This document shows positions 42,402 to 50,124 of a stretch of DNA of 64,000 nt, in pieces. The stretch's first letter is position 1. Each line of letters opens with the position of its first letter. A program made the translations under genes and the position numbers. The DNA lies in assembly GCA_050012855.1 (NCBI GenBank), contig JBEKGJ010000020.1:11710-75709 (forward strand). The letters run 5' to 3'. Source of the stretch: JAJXZJ01 sp050012855 (GTDB taxonomy: Bacteria; Verrucomicrobiota; Verrucomicrobiia; Limisphaerales; J093). The notes beneath the pieces are model-generated. The model was not told where the DNA came from. It saw only the letters and a program-made list of their open reading frames with translations, and did not search any database.

Positions 42402-43502
42402 ATGAATCTGAGCGAATTTCTAAGCCCGCCAGGTGCTCATGGGCTGCCGTCCGGGCCGAACGACAAGATCGTCCTTTCGAGCCGGGTCCGGCTGGCGCGA
42501 AACGTCCGCAGTTTTCCGTTCCCCGGCTGGGCCAAGAAGCCCGAGCGGGTGCGTGCCTGCCTGGCGATTCAGCCGGCGGTGGAAGGTCTGCCGCAGATGA
42601 AGGACGGTTTTACCGAGTCCATGGAGGCGCTCTCCGCGCTGGACAAGCAGATCCTGGTGGAGCGGCACCTGATCAGCCGGGAGCATGCGGCCAAGGCCGC
42701 GGGCAGCGGGCTGGTGATCAGCCGCGACGAGTCCTTCAGTGTGATGGTCAACGAGGAAGATCACCTCCGGATGCAGTCGCTCCGTCCGGGGCTTCAACTC
42801 AAGGAAGCCTGGCAGGCGATTGACGCCATGGACACGGCGCTGGAGGCGCACCTCGACTACGCTTTCAGCCCGGAGCTGGGATATCTCACGGCGTGTCCGA
42901 CGAATGTCGGGACCGGGATCCGCGTCAGCGCGATGCTGCATCTGCCCGGCCTGGTGCTGGCCGAGCAGGTCAACCAGATCATCCAGGCGGTCAACAAACT
43001 CGGCCTCGCGGTCCGGGGGCTCTTCGGCGAAGGCACCGAAGCCCTGGGCAATGTGTTCCAGGTGTCCAATCAGATGACGCTCGGCGAAAGCGAGGAGGAG
43101 ATTGTCGAGCGCCTCAGCAAGGTGCTGGCGCAGATCATTGAACACGAGGAGAACGCGCGCGCCACGCTGTTGGAGAAGAAGCCGAAGGTCGTGTTCAACC
43201 ACATCGGCCGCGCCTATGGCATCCTGGCGAATGCCCACAGCGTGTCCTCCAAGGAAGCCCTCAACCTGCTTTCACTCCTGCGCCTGGGCGTTGACCACGG
43301 GCTGTTTCCCGGCGTGGACCGGACGCTGGCCGATCACCTGTTCATCATGACGCAGCCTGCGCATCTGCAATCGCGCCACGCGGACCGCCTTTCCGCGGAC
43401 GAACGCGACATCCACCGGGCCGACATGCTGCGCGACGCCCTGCGAAAGGTGAACCGTCCGGCGGCGCCGCCCGCGGCGCCGCCACTGGACAAGGGAGTCT
43501 AA
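42402..43502 (+). CDS. mcsB: Protein arginine kinase McsB
   Basis: 366 residues. Phosphagen-kinase fold: SSRVRLARNVRSFPFPGW, SRDESFSVMVNEEDHLRMQ and the catalytic loop LTACPTNVGTG with C165, equivalent to the conserved active-site cysteine. FGEGTEALGNVFQVSNQMTLG and the C-terminal ERDIHRADMLRDAL are also typical of McsB. The N-terminal domain of creatine and arginine kinases is missing, as expected. The enzyme phosphorylates arginines of client proteins to mark them for ClpC-dependent degradation. Between mcsA and clpC; a CtsR repressor gene, usual in Firmicutes, is not in this operon. Confidence 0.94.
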   Translation: MNLSEFLSPPGAHGLPSGPNDKIVLSSRVRLARNVRSFPFPGWAKKPERVRACLAIQPAVEGLPQMKDGFTESMEALSALDKQILVERHLISREHAAKAAGSGLVISRDESFSVMVNEEDHLRMQSLRPGLQLKEAWQAIDAMDTALEAHLDYAFSPELGYLTACPTNVGTGIRVSAMLHLPGLVLAEQVNQIIQAVNKLGLAVRGLFGEGTEALGNVFQVSNQMTLGESEEEIVERLSKVLAQIIEHEENARATLLEKKPKVVFNHIGRAYGILANAHSVSSKEALNLLSLLRLGVDHGLFPGVDRTLADHLFIMTQPAHLQSRHADRLSADERDIHRADMLRDALRKVNRPAAPPAAPPLDKGV

Positions 43503-43540
43503 ACGAGGCAAGTTCCCTGAGGAAAGGATCGTGATAGTCT

Positions 43541-46027
43541 ATGAGTGACGAATCCATGAGCAATTTTACGCCCCGTGCCCAGCAGGTGATGGCCCTGGCG
43601 CGCAAGGAGGCCGATCGCTTCAACCACAACTACGTGGGTACCGAGCACCTCCTCCTTGGCTTGATCAAGCTCGGCCAGGGCGTGGCGGTCAACGTGCTCC
43701 AGAAGATGGGCCTCGACCTGGAAACGCTGCGCCTCGAGGTCGAGAAACAGGTGGGCACCGGTGGCGACCAGAAGCTCATTGGCAACATCCCCCTTACGCC
43801 GCGCGTCAAGAAGGTCCTGCAACTGGCCTCGAAGGAGGCCCGCGCCCTGAACCACACCTACGTAGGCACTGAACATTTGTTGCTCGGGCTCCTGCGCGAG
43901 GGCGACGGGGTGGCGGCCCGCGTGCTCAAGAATCTCGACGTGGACATCGAGCAGGCGCGGCAGGAAATCCTCAAGGAGCTTGATCCCAACTTCAGCGGCG
44001 AGGAGCCGGGTGGCGGCGAGCCCGGCGAGAAGCCGGAGAAAAAAGGCGACCTCAAGACCCCGGCCTTGAAGGCGTTTGGGCGCGATCTGACCGAAATCGC
44101 CCGCAAGGGCGAAATGGACCCGGTCATCGGCCGTCAAAACGAAATCGAGCGGGTGACCCAGATTCTGTGCCGGCGCACCAAAAACAATCCGGTGTTGCTG
44201 GGCGAGGCCGGGGTTGGCAAGACCGCCATCGTCGAAGGGTTGGCCCAGGAAATTGCCCGCGGCAACGTCCCGGAACTGTTGCGTGACAAACGCGTCGTGA
44301 CGCTCGACCTGGCGCTCATGATCGCCGGCACCAAGTACCGCGGCCAGTTCGAGGAACGCATCAAGGCGGTCATGGACGAAATCCGCCGCTCGAAGAACAT
44401 CATCCTCTTCATTGACGAGCTGCACACGATCGTCGGCGCGGGTTCGGCCGAGGGCACCATGGATGCCTCGAACATCATCAAACCGGCCCTCAGCCGGGGC
44501 GAGCTCCAATGCATCGGCGCGACCACGCTCAACGAATACCGGAAGTACATCGAGAAGGATGCCGCGCTCGAGCGGCGCTTCCAGAGTGTCAAGGTGGACC
44601 CGCCGTCCATCGAGGAGGCGGTCCAGATTCTCAAGGGACTGCGTCCGAAGTACGAGGACCACCACAAAATCGAACTGACCGACGCGGCGCTGGCCGCCTC
44701 GGTCAAGCTCTCCGACCGCTACATCACCGGACGATTTCTGCCGGACAAGGCGATTGACGTCATGGATGAGGCGGGGTCGCGGGCGCGGATCGGCGCCATG
44801 ACCCGTCCGCCGGACGTGAAGAACATCGAGGCCGAGATCGAGCAGATCAAGGTCCGCAAAGAGCGCGCGATCAAGGAGCAGGACTTCGAAGGCGCCGCCG
44901 CCATGCGCGACCAGGAGAAGCAGGCCAAGGAGAAACTCGAAGCCGTCCTGAATGCCTGGAAGAGCATCCGCGAGGAGAAGCGCGTCAAGGTGGACGAGGA
45001 AGACATCATGCACGTCATCTCCAAGTGGACCGGCATTCCGCTCCAGCGCATGGGCCAGAACGAGATTCAGAAACTGCTGGCGATGGAGCAGGAGTTGACC
45101 AAAGTGATCGTCGGCCAGAGCGAGGCGGTGGTCGCCATGTGCAAGGCGCTGCGTCGGTCGCGGGCCGACCTCAAGGATCCCCGGCGGCCCATCGGCACGT
45201 TTGCGCTGCTCGGTCCCACCGGCGTGGGCAAGACCCTCCTCGCCAAGACCCTGGCCGAAAACATGTTTGGCGACAGCAAGGTCCTCCTCCAGCTCGACAT
45301 GAGCGAGTACATGGAGAAGTTCAACGTGTCGCGCCTGGTGGGCTCGCCGCCGGGTTACGTCGGCTACGAAGAGGGCGGCCAGTTGACCGAGGCGGTGCGC
45401 CGCAAGCCTTACAGCGTGGTGTTGTTCGACGAGATCGAAAAGGCCCACCCGGATGTCATGAACATGCTCCTCCAAATCCTGGAGGAGGGGAAGCTCACCG
45501 ACAGCTTTGGCCGGGCGGTGGATTTCCGCAACACCATCATCTTGCTGACGTCCAACGTCGGCTCCGACATCATCCGCAAGCAGGGCACAATCGGGTTCAC
45601 GCCGGTCAGCGACCAGTTCAGCTACGAGCGAATGCGGGAGAAAATCCTCGATGAAGCCAAGCGCGCCTTCCGGCCGGAATTCCTGAACCGGCTCGATGAC
45701 GTCATCGTCTTCCGCTCGCTGGCGAAACCGGACCTGCTGACGATCCTCGATCTCGAGGTCGCCAAGGTGGTGGACCGGCTCAAGCACAAGAACATCCGAC
45801 TCGAACTCGATGCCCGAGCCAAGGAGTTCCTGGCGGAAAAGGGCTACGATCCGATGTACGGCGCCCGGCCGATGCGGCGCGCCGTCGAGCGCTTTCTGGA
45901 GGATCCGCTGGCCGAGGAAATCATCCGGGGCAGCGTGCACGATAACGATCCGATCCTGGTGAGCGTGGACCAGGACAAGCTGGTCTTCCGCCAGAAAGAG
46001 GCGTCCCCGAGCGCGGTCTCCACCTGA
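43541..46027 (+). CDS. clpC: ClpC-type AAA+ unfoldase
   Basis: 828 residues. Two N-terminal Clp_N repeats each contain YVGTEHLLLGL; the glutamates E35 and E111 in those repeats align with the two that bind phosphoarginine in B. subtilis ClpC. Walker A motifs lie at about 221-228 (GEAGVGKT) and 558-565 (GPTGVGKT). A UVR motif (IKEQDFEGAAAMRDQEKQAK) sits in the middle domain. The protein unfolds marked proteins for ClpP. An AGGAAAGG ribosome site precedes the ATG at 43541; an ATG at 43556 is an alternative. It follows mcsB by 38 bases. Confidence 0.97.
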   Translation: MSDESMSNFTPRAQQVMALARKEADRFNHNYVGTEHLLLGLIKLGQGVAVNVLQKMGLDLETLRLEVEKQVGTGGDQKLIGNIPLTPRVKKVLQLASKEARALNHTYVGTEHLLLGLLREGDGVAARVLKNLDVDIEQARQEILKELDPNFSGEEPGGGEPGEKPEKKGDLKTPALKAFGRDLTEIARKGEMDPVIGRQNEIERVTQILCRRTKNNPVLLGEAGVGKTAIVEGLAQEIARGNVPELLRDKRVVTLDLALMIAGTKYRGQFEERIKAVMDEIRRSKNIILFIDELHTIVGAGSAEGTMDASNIIKPALSRGELQCIGATTLNEYRKYIEKDAALERRFQSVKVDPPSIEEAVQILKGLRPKYEDHHKIELTDAALAASVKLSDRYITGRFLPDKAIDVMDEAGSRARIGAMTRPPDVKNIEAEIEQIKVRKERAIKEQDFEGAAAMRDQEKQAKEKLEAVLNAWKSIREEKRVKVDEEDIMHVISKWTGIPLQRMGQNEIQKLLAMEQELTKVIVGQSEAVVAMCKALRRSRADLKDPRRPIGTFALLGPTGVGKTLLAKTLAENMFGDSKVLLQLDMSEYMEKFNVSRLVGSPPGYVGYEEGGQLTEAVRRKPYSVVLFDEIEKAHPDVMNMLLQILEEGKLTDSFGRAVDFRNTIILLTSNVGSDIIRKQGTIGFTPVSDQFSYERMREKILDEAKRAFRPEFLNRLDDVIVFRSLAKPDLLTILDLEVAKVVDRLKHKNIRLELDARAKEFLAEKGYDPMYGARPMRRAVERFLEDPLAEEIIRGSVHDNDPILVSVDQDKLVFRQKEASPSAVST

Positions 46028-46130
46028 CGCGCCGCCGCCACGCCCGTCATCGCCGCAACGGATACTCACGCCGGCCCGGGGCCCGGTGGCATTTGGGCCG
46101 TGTTCTGATTTCCATCGTAGAACGGAGTTT

Positions 46131-46176
46131 GGAGTCCCGGCTTCAGCCGGTGGGGGCCGCCTGAAGGCGGAACTCC
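46131..46176. repeat. 46-bp cloverleaf-like palindromic element (intergenic copy)
   Basis: The outer arms GGAGT and ACTCC enclose two hairpins, CCGGCT-TC-AGCCGG (46137-46150) and CCGCCT-GA-AGGCGG (46157-46170), separated by six bases. The core inside the debranching gene at 59882-59927 has the same length and the same three-stem plan. The rest of 46028-46272 contains no gene I can support. Confidence 0.8.
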
Positions 46177-46272
46177 CAGCGAAATGAACACCCTCGCCCC
46201 GCCCCGAGAGTTGGAGTTAGGACACTACCGGCGTTTGACGCCGAGGCGCGGCTTGTTCACAGTCCATCCGTC

Positions 46273-46731
46273 GTGGCTCACATTCACGAGAAGATTGATT
46301 TTGCGGTGACCGTGCTGGTGGTTCGTCAACGGCAGGTGCTGGTGGCCCACCACCGGCGGCTGAACGCGTGGCTGCCGCTGGGCGGACACATCGAACTCGA
46401 TGAAGATCCCGAAACCGCCGCGCGGCGCGAGGTGAAGGAGGAAAGCGGCCTGGACATCGAGCTTTTGGGCGAACGGCCGCCGACGAGCTCGTTGACCACC
46501 CGCGCGCTTATCGCGCCCCGGTTTCTGAACGTCCATCAGATTACCCCGACCCACCAGCACATCGGCATGATCTACCTTGCCAGGTCGCCGGGTAGCACGG
46601 CGAGGCTGGCTCCGGCGGAGCATTTCGCTCTCCGTTGGTGTACGAGCGCGGAACTCGACGAATTGCAGCCCGCGATGTCCGAGGCCTTCAAGTGGTATTG
46701 CCGGCGGGCGTTGGCCGAGGTGGCGGACTGA
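46273..46731 (+). CDS. Nudix hydrolase
   Basis: 152 residues from a GTG at 46273. The Nudix box G-x5-E-x7-R-E-V-x-E-E-S-G is intact (GGHIELDEDPETAARREVKEESG). A preceding strand AVTVLVVRQRQVLVAHHRRLNAWLPLGG is typical of the enzymes that clean up nucleoside diphosphates linked to another group. The substrate cannot be deduced. It is the first gene of a same-strand run with an MFS transporter and cinA, and thirty bases separate it from the transporter. Confidence 0.88.
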   Translation: MAHIHEKIDFAVTVLVVRQRQVLVAHHRRLNAWLPLGGHIELDEDPETAARREVKEESGLDIELLGERPPTSSLTTRALIAPRFLNVHQITPTHQHIGMIYLARSPGSTARLAPAEHFALRWCTSAELDELQPAMSEAFKWYCRRALAEVAD

Positions 46732-46760
46732 TCCGCGCCACCCGGCCGGTGACCTGTTCC

Positions 46761-47942
46761 ATGTTCTCCCCGCGCATCAAAACCGGCGTCTTCGTTCTCG
46801 AGGGGATGAACTCCCTCGCGACCGCGCTGTACTTCAACTACCTGTTCTTCCACCTGCGGGACCAGTTTGGGTTCGGCAACCTGGGCAATCTCTTTTTCTG
46901 CGCCGCGAACGGGTTTGTGTACATGGCCATGGCCCGCGGGGGCGGCCGGTTCGCGCAACGGCACGGTTACTTCCGGGCGCTCCGCATCGGGTTCGTCGTC
47001 ATGGCGGTCGCGATGATCCTCGGCAGTCTCGCCCACCGCGCGGGCGAGCATTTCGCGATCATGCTCTTCTGGACGTGCGGGCTGTGTTTCACCTGGCCCG
47101 CGTTGGAGGCCGTGACCAGCGAAAATGAGCCACCCGCGCGCCTGCAGCGGCTGATCGGCATCTATAACGTGGTGTGGGCCAGCACGAGTGCCCTGGCTTA
47201 TTTTACCGGCGGCGCGATGCTGGAGAAGCTCGGCTACCGCAGCATTTTCCTTGTGCCGCTGGCCATCCACGCCGGCCAGATCGCCCTCCTGGGCGCGTTG
47301 GAGGTGGTCCACCGCCGCGCGCCGGGCCCTTCGCTCGAACCCGCCGGCGAGGCGGTCGCGCCCGCTTTTGCGCCGCGCCCGGCCGTGCCGCCCGAACGGT
47401 TTCTGAAGATGGCCCTGCTGGCGAATCCATTTGGCTACCTGGCGATGAACGCGCTTCTGCCGGTGCTGCCCCAGCTCTCGGCACGGCTGGGATTGACCCC
47501 GATGTTCGCCGGCTTCTTTGGCTCGGTCTGGTTCTTCGCCCGCACCCTCGCCTTTGTGGTTCTGTGGCAATGGACCGGCTGGCATTACCGCTACCGCTGG
47601 CTGGCCGGGAGTTATGCGGCCATGGGGCTGATGTTCGTGGTGATCCTGCTGGGGCACGGCCTCTGGCTGCTGGTCGCCGCCCAACTGGTCTTCGGCGCCG
47701 CGCTCGGCCTGCTCTATTATTCCTCGCTGTTCTACGCGATGGATGTCGGCGAAACCAAGGGCGAACACGGCGGGTTCCACGAGTCCGCCATCGGCGCCGG
47801 CATCTGCGCCGGTCCCGCCGTCGGCGCCGTGGCCTTGCGCTTCTTTCCCGAGCAGCCGAACGTCAACATCTGGGCGGTGACCGGCCTGCTGGCCCTCGGG
47901 TTCTTCGCCCTGCAACACCTGCGTCATCGCCGGGTTGGCTGA
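46761..47942 (+). CDS. MFS transporter
   Basis: 393 residues from the ATG at 46761, which lies just before the first helix (VFVLEGMNSLATALYFNYLFF). About twelve helices are readable in two halves of six around a Pro/Ala-rich loop (PGPSLEPAGEAVAPAF). Conserved features include RLQRLIGIYNVVWASTSALAYFTGG in the middle and FGSVWFFARTLAFVVLW later. No substrate motif was recognised. It ends 26 bases before cinA. Confidence 0.85.
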   Translation: MFSPRIKTGVFVLEGMNSLATALYFNYLFFHLRDQFGFGNLGNLFFCAANGFVYMAMARGGGRFAQRHGYFRALRIGFVVMAVAMILGSLAHRAGEHFAIMLFWTCGLCFTWPALEAVTSENEPPARLQRLIGIYNVVWASTSALAYFTGGAMLEKLGYRSIFLVPLAIHAGQIALLGALEVVHRRAPGPSLEPAGEAVAPAFAPRPAVPPERFLKMALLANPFGYLAMNALLPVLPQLSARLGLTPMFAGFFGSVWFFARTLAFVVLWQWTGWHYRYRWLAGSYAAMGLMFVVILLGHGLWLLVAAQLVFGAALGLLYYSSLFYAMDVGETKGEHGGFHESAIGAGICAGPAVGAVALRFFPEQPNVNIWAVTGLLALGFFALQHLRHRRVG

Positions 47943-47968
47943 CGCACCGCTCGGCGCGTTCCCGTATT

Positions 47969-49231
47969 GTGAACCTGGAAATCATCAACACCGGCAGCGA
48001 ACTGATGCTGGGCCGCGTGCTCAACTCGCACCAACAATGGCTCTGCCGGCAGCTCAGCGATCGCGGCTACGTCGTGGCACGTCAAGTCGCCGTCGCCGAC
48101 ACCGCCGTTGAAATCCGCCAGGCCGTGAGCGAATCGCTCGCGCGCGGCGGACTGGCCATCACCACCGGCGGTCTCGGGCCCACGACCGACGACCTCACCC
48201 GGGCTGCGCTCGCCGAATTGCTCACCCGCCCGCTCCACGAGGATGGCATGGTGATGGCTGCGATCGAAGCGTGGTTCCAGCGCCGGGGCCGCCCCATGCC
48301 CCCGAGTGTCCGACTCCAGGCGCAGGTGCCCGCCGGGGCCATCGTGCTGCCCAACGCCCACGGCACCGCGCCGGGGCTCATCCTCGAAGCCGGCCCGACG
48401 GCCGCATCGCCTGATCGCCCGTCCGCCTGGCTCGTGATGCTGCCCGGACCGCCTCGCGAGCTGCGCCCCATGTTCGCCGAACAAGTGTTGCCGTGGCTGG
48501 CGCGTCAGTTCCCGCTGGACACGCCATTTTACGCCCGCACGCTCCGGACCACGGGCCTCGGCGAATCCATGGTGCAGGAGCGGATTGCGGGCCCACTGGC
48601 GTCGCTGGTCGCGGCCGGCCTGGAAATCGGCTACTGCGCGCGGGTCGGCGAAGTGGATGTCCGTCTGGCCTCGCGTCGGCCGGATGCGATTGCGCTCGTG
48701 GCCGAGGCCGAGGCGCTGGTTCGGGAGTGCATGAGCCGGCAGGTTTTTGGCAGCGAGGACGACACGCTGGAAGGCGCGGTTGTGCGGCTGCTGACCGGGC
48801 GGCGCCAAACGCTGGTGGTGGCCGAGTCCTGCACCGGCGGGCGGCTGGCCAGCCGGATCACCGACGTGCCGGGCGCCTCGGCGGTGTTTCTGGGCGGTGT
48901 GGTCAGTTACAGCAACGCGTTGAAACAGCGCCTGCTCGGGGTTCGGGCCGAAACCCTCGCCGGCGCGGGCGCCGTCAGCGAAACCACGGCCCGCGAAATG
49001 GCGGAGGGCGCGCGCACCCGGCACGGCGCTGACTATGCGCTGGCCGTCACGGGCATCGCCGGCCCCGGCGGCGGCACGCCGGCCAAGCCCGTGGGCACGG
49101 TGTTCATCGCGCTGGCGACGGCGCGCGCGACCACGGTCATCGCGCCTTTGAATCCCTACGACCGCGAAACGTTCAAGAACGTCACCACCCAGCAGGCGCT
49201 CGAATTGTTGCGACAGGAACTGCTGGCCTGA
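47969..49231 (+). CDS. cinA: CinA family protein (nicotinamide-nucleotide amidase)
   Basis: 420 residues from a GTG at 47969. The N-terminal MoCF-like domain has NTGSELMLGRVLNSHQQWL and ITTGGLGPTTDDLTR. The C-terminal amidase domain has VVAESCTGGRLASRITDVPGAS, GGVVSYSNALKQRLLGV and AVTGIAGPGGGTPAKPVGTV. It is involved in pyridine-nucleotide salvage: the N-terminal part acts on ADP-ribose-type substrates and the C-terminal part deamidates NMN. Both domains are complete and the length is standard. Confidence 0.95.
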   Translation: MNLEIINTGSELMLGRVLNSHQQWLCRQLSDRGYVVARQVAVADTAVEIRQAVSESLARGGLAITTGGLGPTTDDLTRAALAELLTRPLHEDGMVMAAIEAWFQRRGRPMPPSVRLQAQVPAGAIVLPNAHGTAPGLILEAGPTAASPDRPSAWLVMLPGPPRELRPMFAEQVLPWLARQFPLDTPFYARTLRTTGLGESMVQERIAGPLASLVAAGLEIGYCARVGEVDVRLASRRPDAIALVAEAEALVRECMSRQVFGSEDDTLEGAVVRLLTGRRQTLVVAESCTGGRLASRITDVPGASAVFLGGVVSYSNALKQRLLGVRAETLAGAGAVSETTAREMAEGARTRHGADYALAVTGIAGPGGGTPAKPVGTVFIALATARATTVIAPLNPYDRETFKNVTTQQALELLRQELLA

Positions 49232-49297
49232 GCCGATGCCGGAGTCGTGGCCCAGCGGTCCACGACCCATCGGAACGAGCAGGCACAGCCGCGGAAG

Positions 49298-50017
49298 TCA
49301 GAACTTCAGGTTCCAGGCTGACTGAGAATACTTCTCCCGCACGAGCGCTTCCACGCGGCCAAGAGGAGGCTCGCGGAGTTCTTCATGGGCCTCCCAGACG
49401 TCGCGCAGCGCGGCCTTCACCGCCGCGGCGGGCAACTCCAGGTTCATCAGGAAATCCGCGTGCGAGCGATTCGCGCGGTAATGCGGCTGTCGCAATGGCA
49501 TGGGCAGCAACCGCCCGGCGGCCGCAAGATCGAAATGCAGCAGAAACGTCCCGTGGAATAGCAGGGCATGTTGCTTGCGCCGTTGCGCGTTGCCGGAGAA
49601 TTTGCGTTCGCGAATGGTCAGGTCGGTGTCGCCGTCTCGCCGGACGGGCTGACCGGTGAGGATTTGCAGCGCGCGTTGATGGCGGGTCAGGATGAACACG
49701 TTCGTTTGGGTGATGCTGGCGAAGGCCGGCGCGTCGTCCACGCGGCAGACGAGCGTGTAATTCAGGCAGCCGGGGCCTTGCAGGACCGTCCCGCCGCCGC
49801 TGGCCCGGCGCAACACGGGAACGCCGGCGCGCTCACAGGCTTCCAGGTCTGCCTCGCGGGCGGCGCGGTTCGCATAGCCGAGCACGACAAACGGGCGTTC
49901 CGATTCCCAGAAGCGCAGGACGGGCGGGCCTTCGCCGGCCTCGCAGGCATCCAGCAACGCCTCGTCCAGGGCGAGGTTTTCCGCCGGCGTCGGCCGGGTG
50001 AGATCGAGGTATTTCAT
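49298..50017 (-). CDS. Lipoate-protein ligase A-like (biotin/lipoate ligase fold) protein
   Basis: 239 residues from the ATG at 50017 (MKYLDL); an ATG at 50038 adds seven residues without homology. Family hallmarks are NLALDEALLD, FWESERPFVVLGYAN, VLRRASGGGTVLQGPGCLNY, KFSGNAQRRKQHALLFHGTFL and the HADF strand. In the RRxSGGGxVxH motif the histidine is glutamine. It may attach or transfer lipoyl/octanoyl groups. It is divergent from the aceE-aceF-lpd operon, 107 bases away, which fits service to the E2 lipoyl domain; this link is inferred. Confidence 0.85.
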   Translation of the reverse strand: MKYLDLTRPTPAENLALDEALLDACEAGEGPPVLRFWESERPFVVLGYANRAAREADLEACERAGVPVLRRASGGGTVLQGPGCLNYTLVCRVDDAPAFASITQTNVFILTRHQRALQILTGQPVRRDGDTDLTIRERKFSGNAQRRKQHALLFHGTFLLHFDLAAAGRLLPMPLRQPHYRANRSHADFLMNLELPAAAVKAALRDVWEAHEELREPPLGRVEALVREKYSQSAWNLKF

Positions 50018-50124
50018 ATTGTGTGCCGGCGGTTCCAATGTATTTTAAGCCGCGCACCGGGCGCAACGGTTTTGCCTGTCATACCGGGCGGGCCGTGGAG
50101 TGTCCCTTTTGACCGGATGCCTTT

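Noticed and set aside
43499..46069. 856-codon open frame opposite clpC
   Set aside because: Antisense shadow, rich in Leu/His/Arg from reversed codons of clpC.
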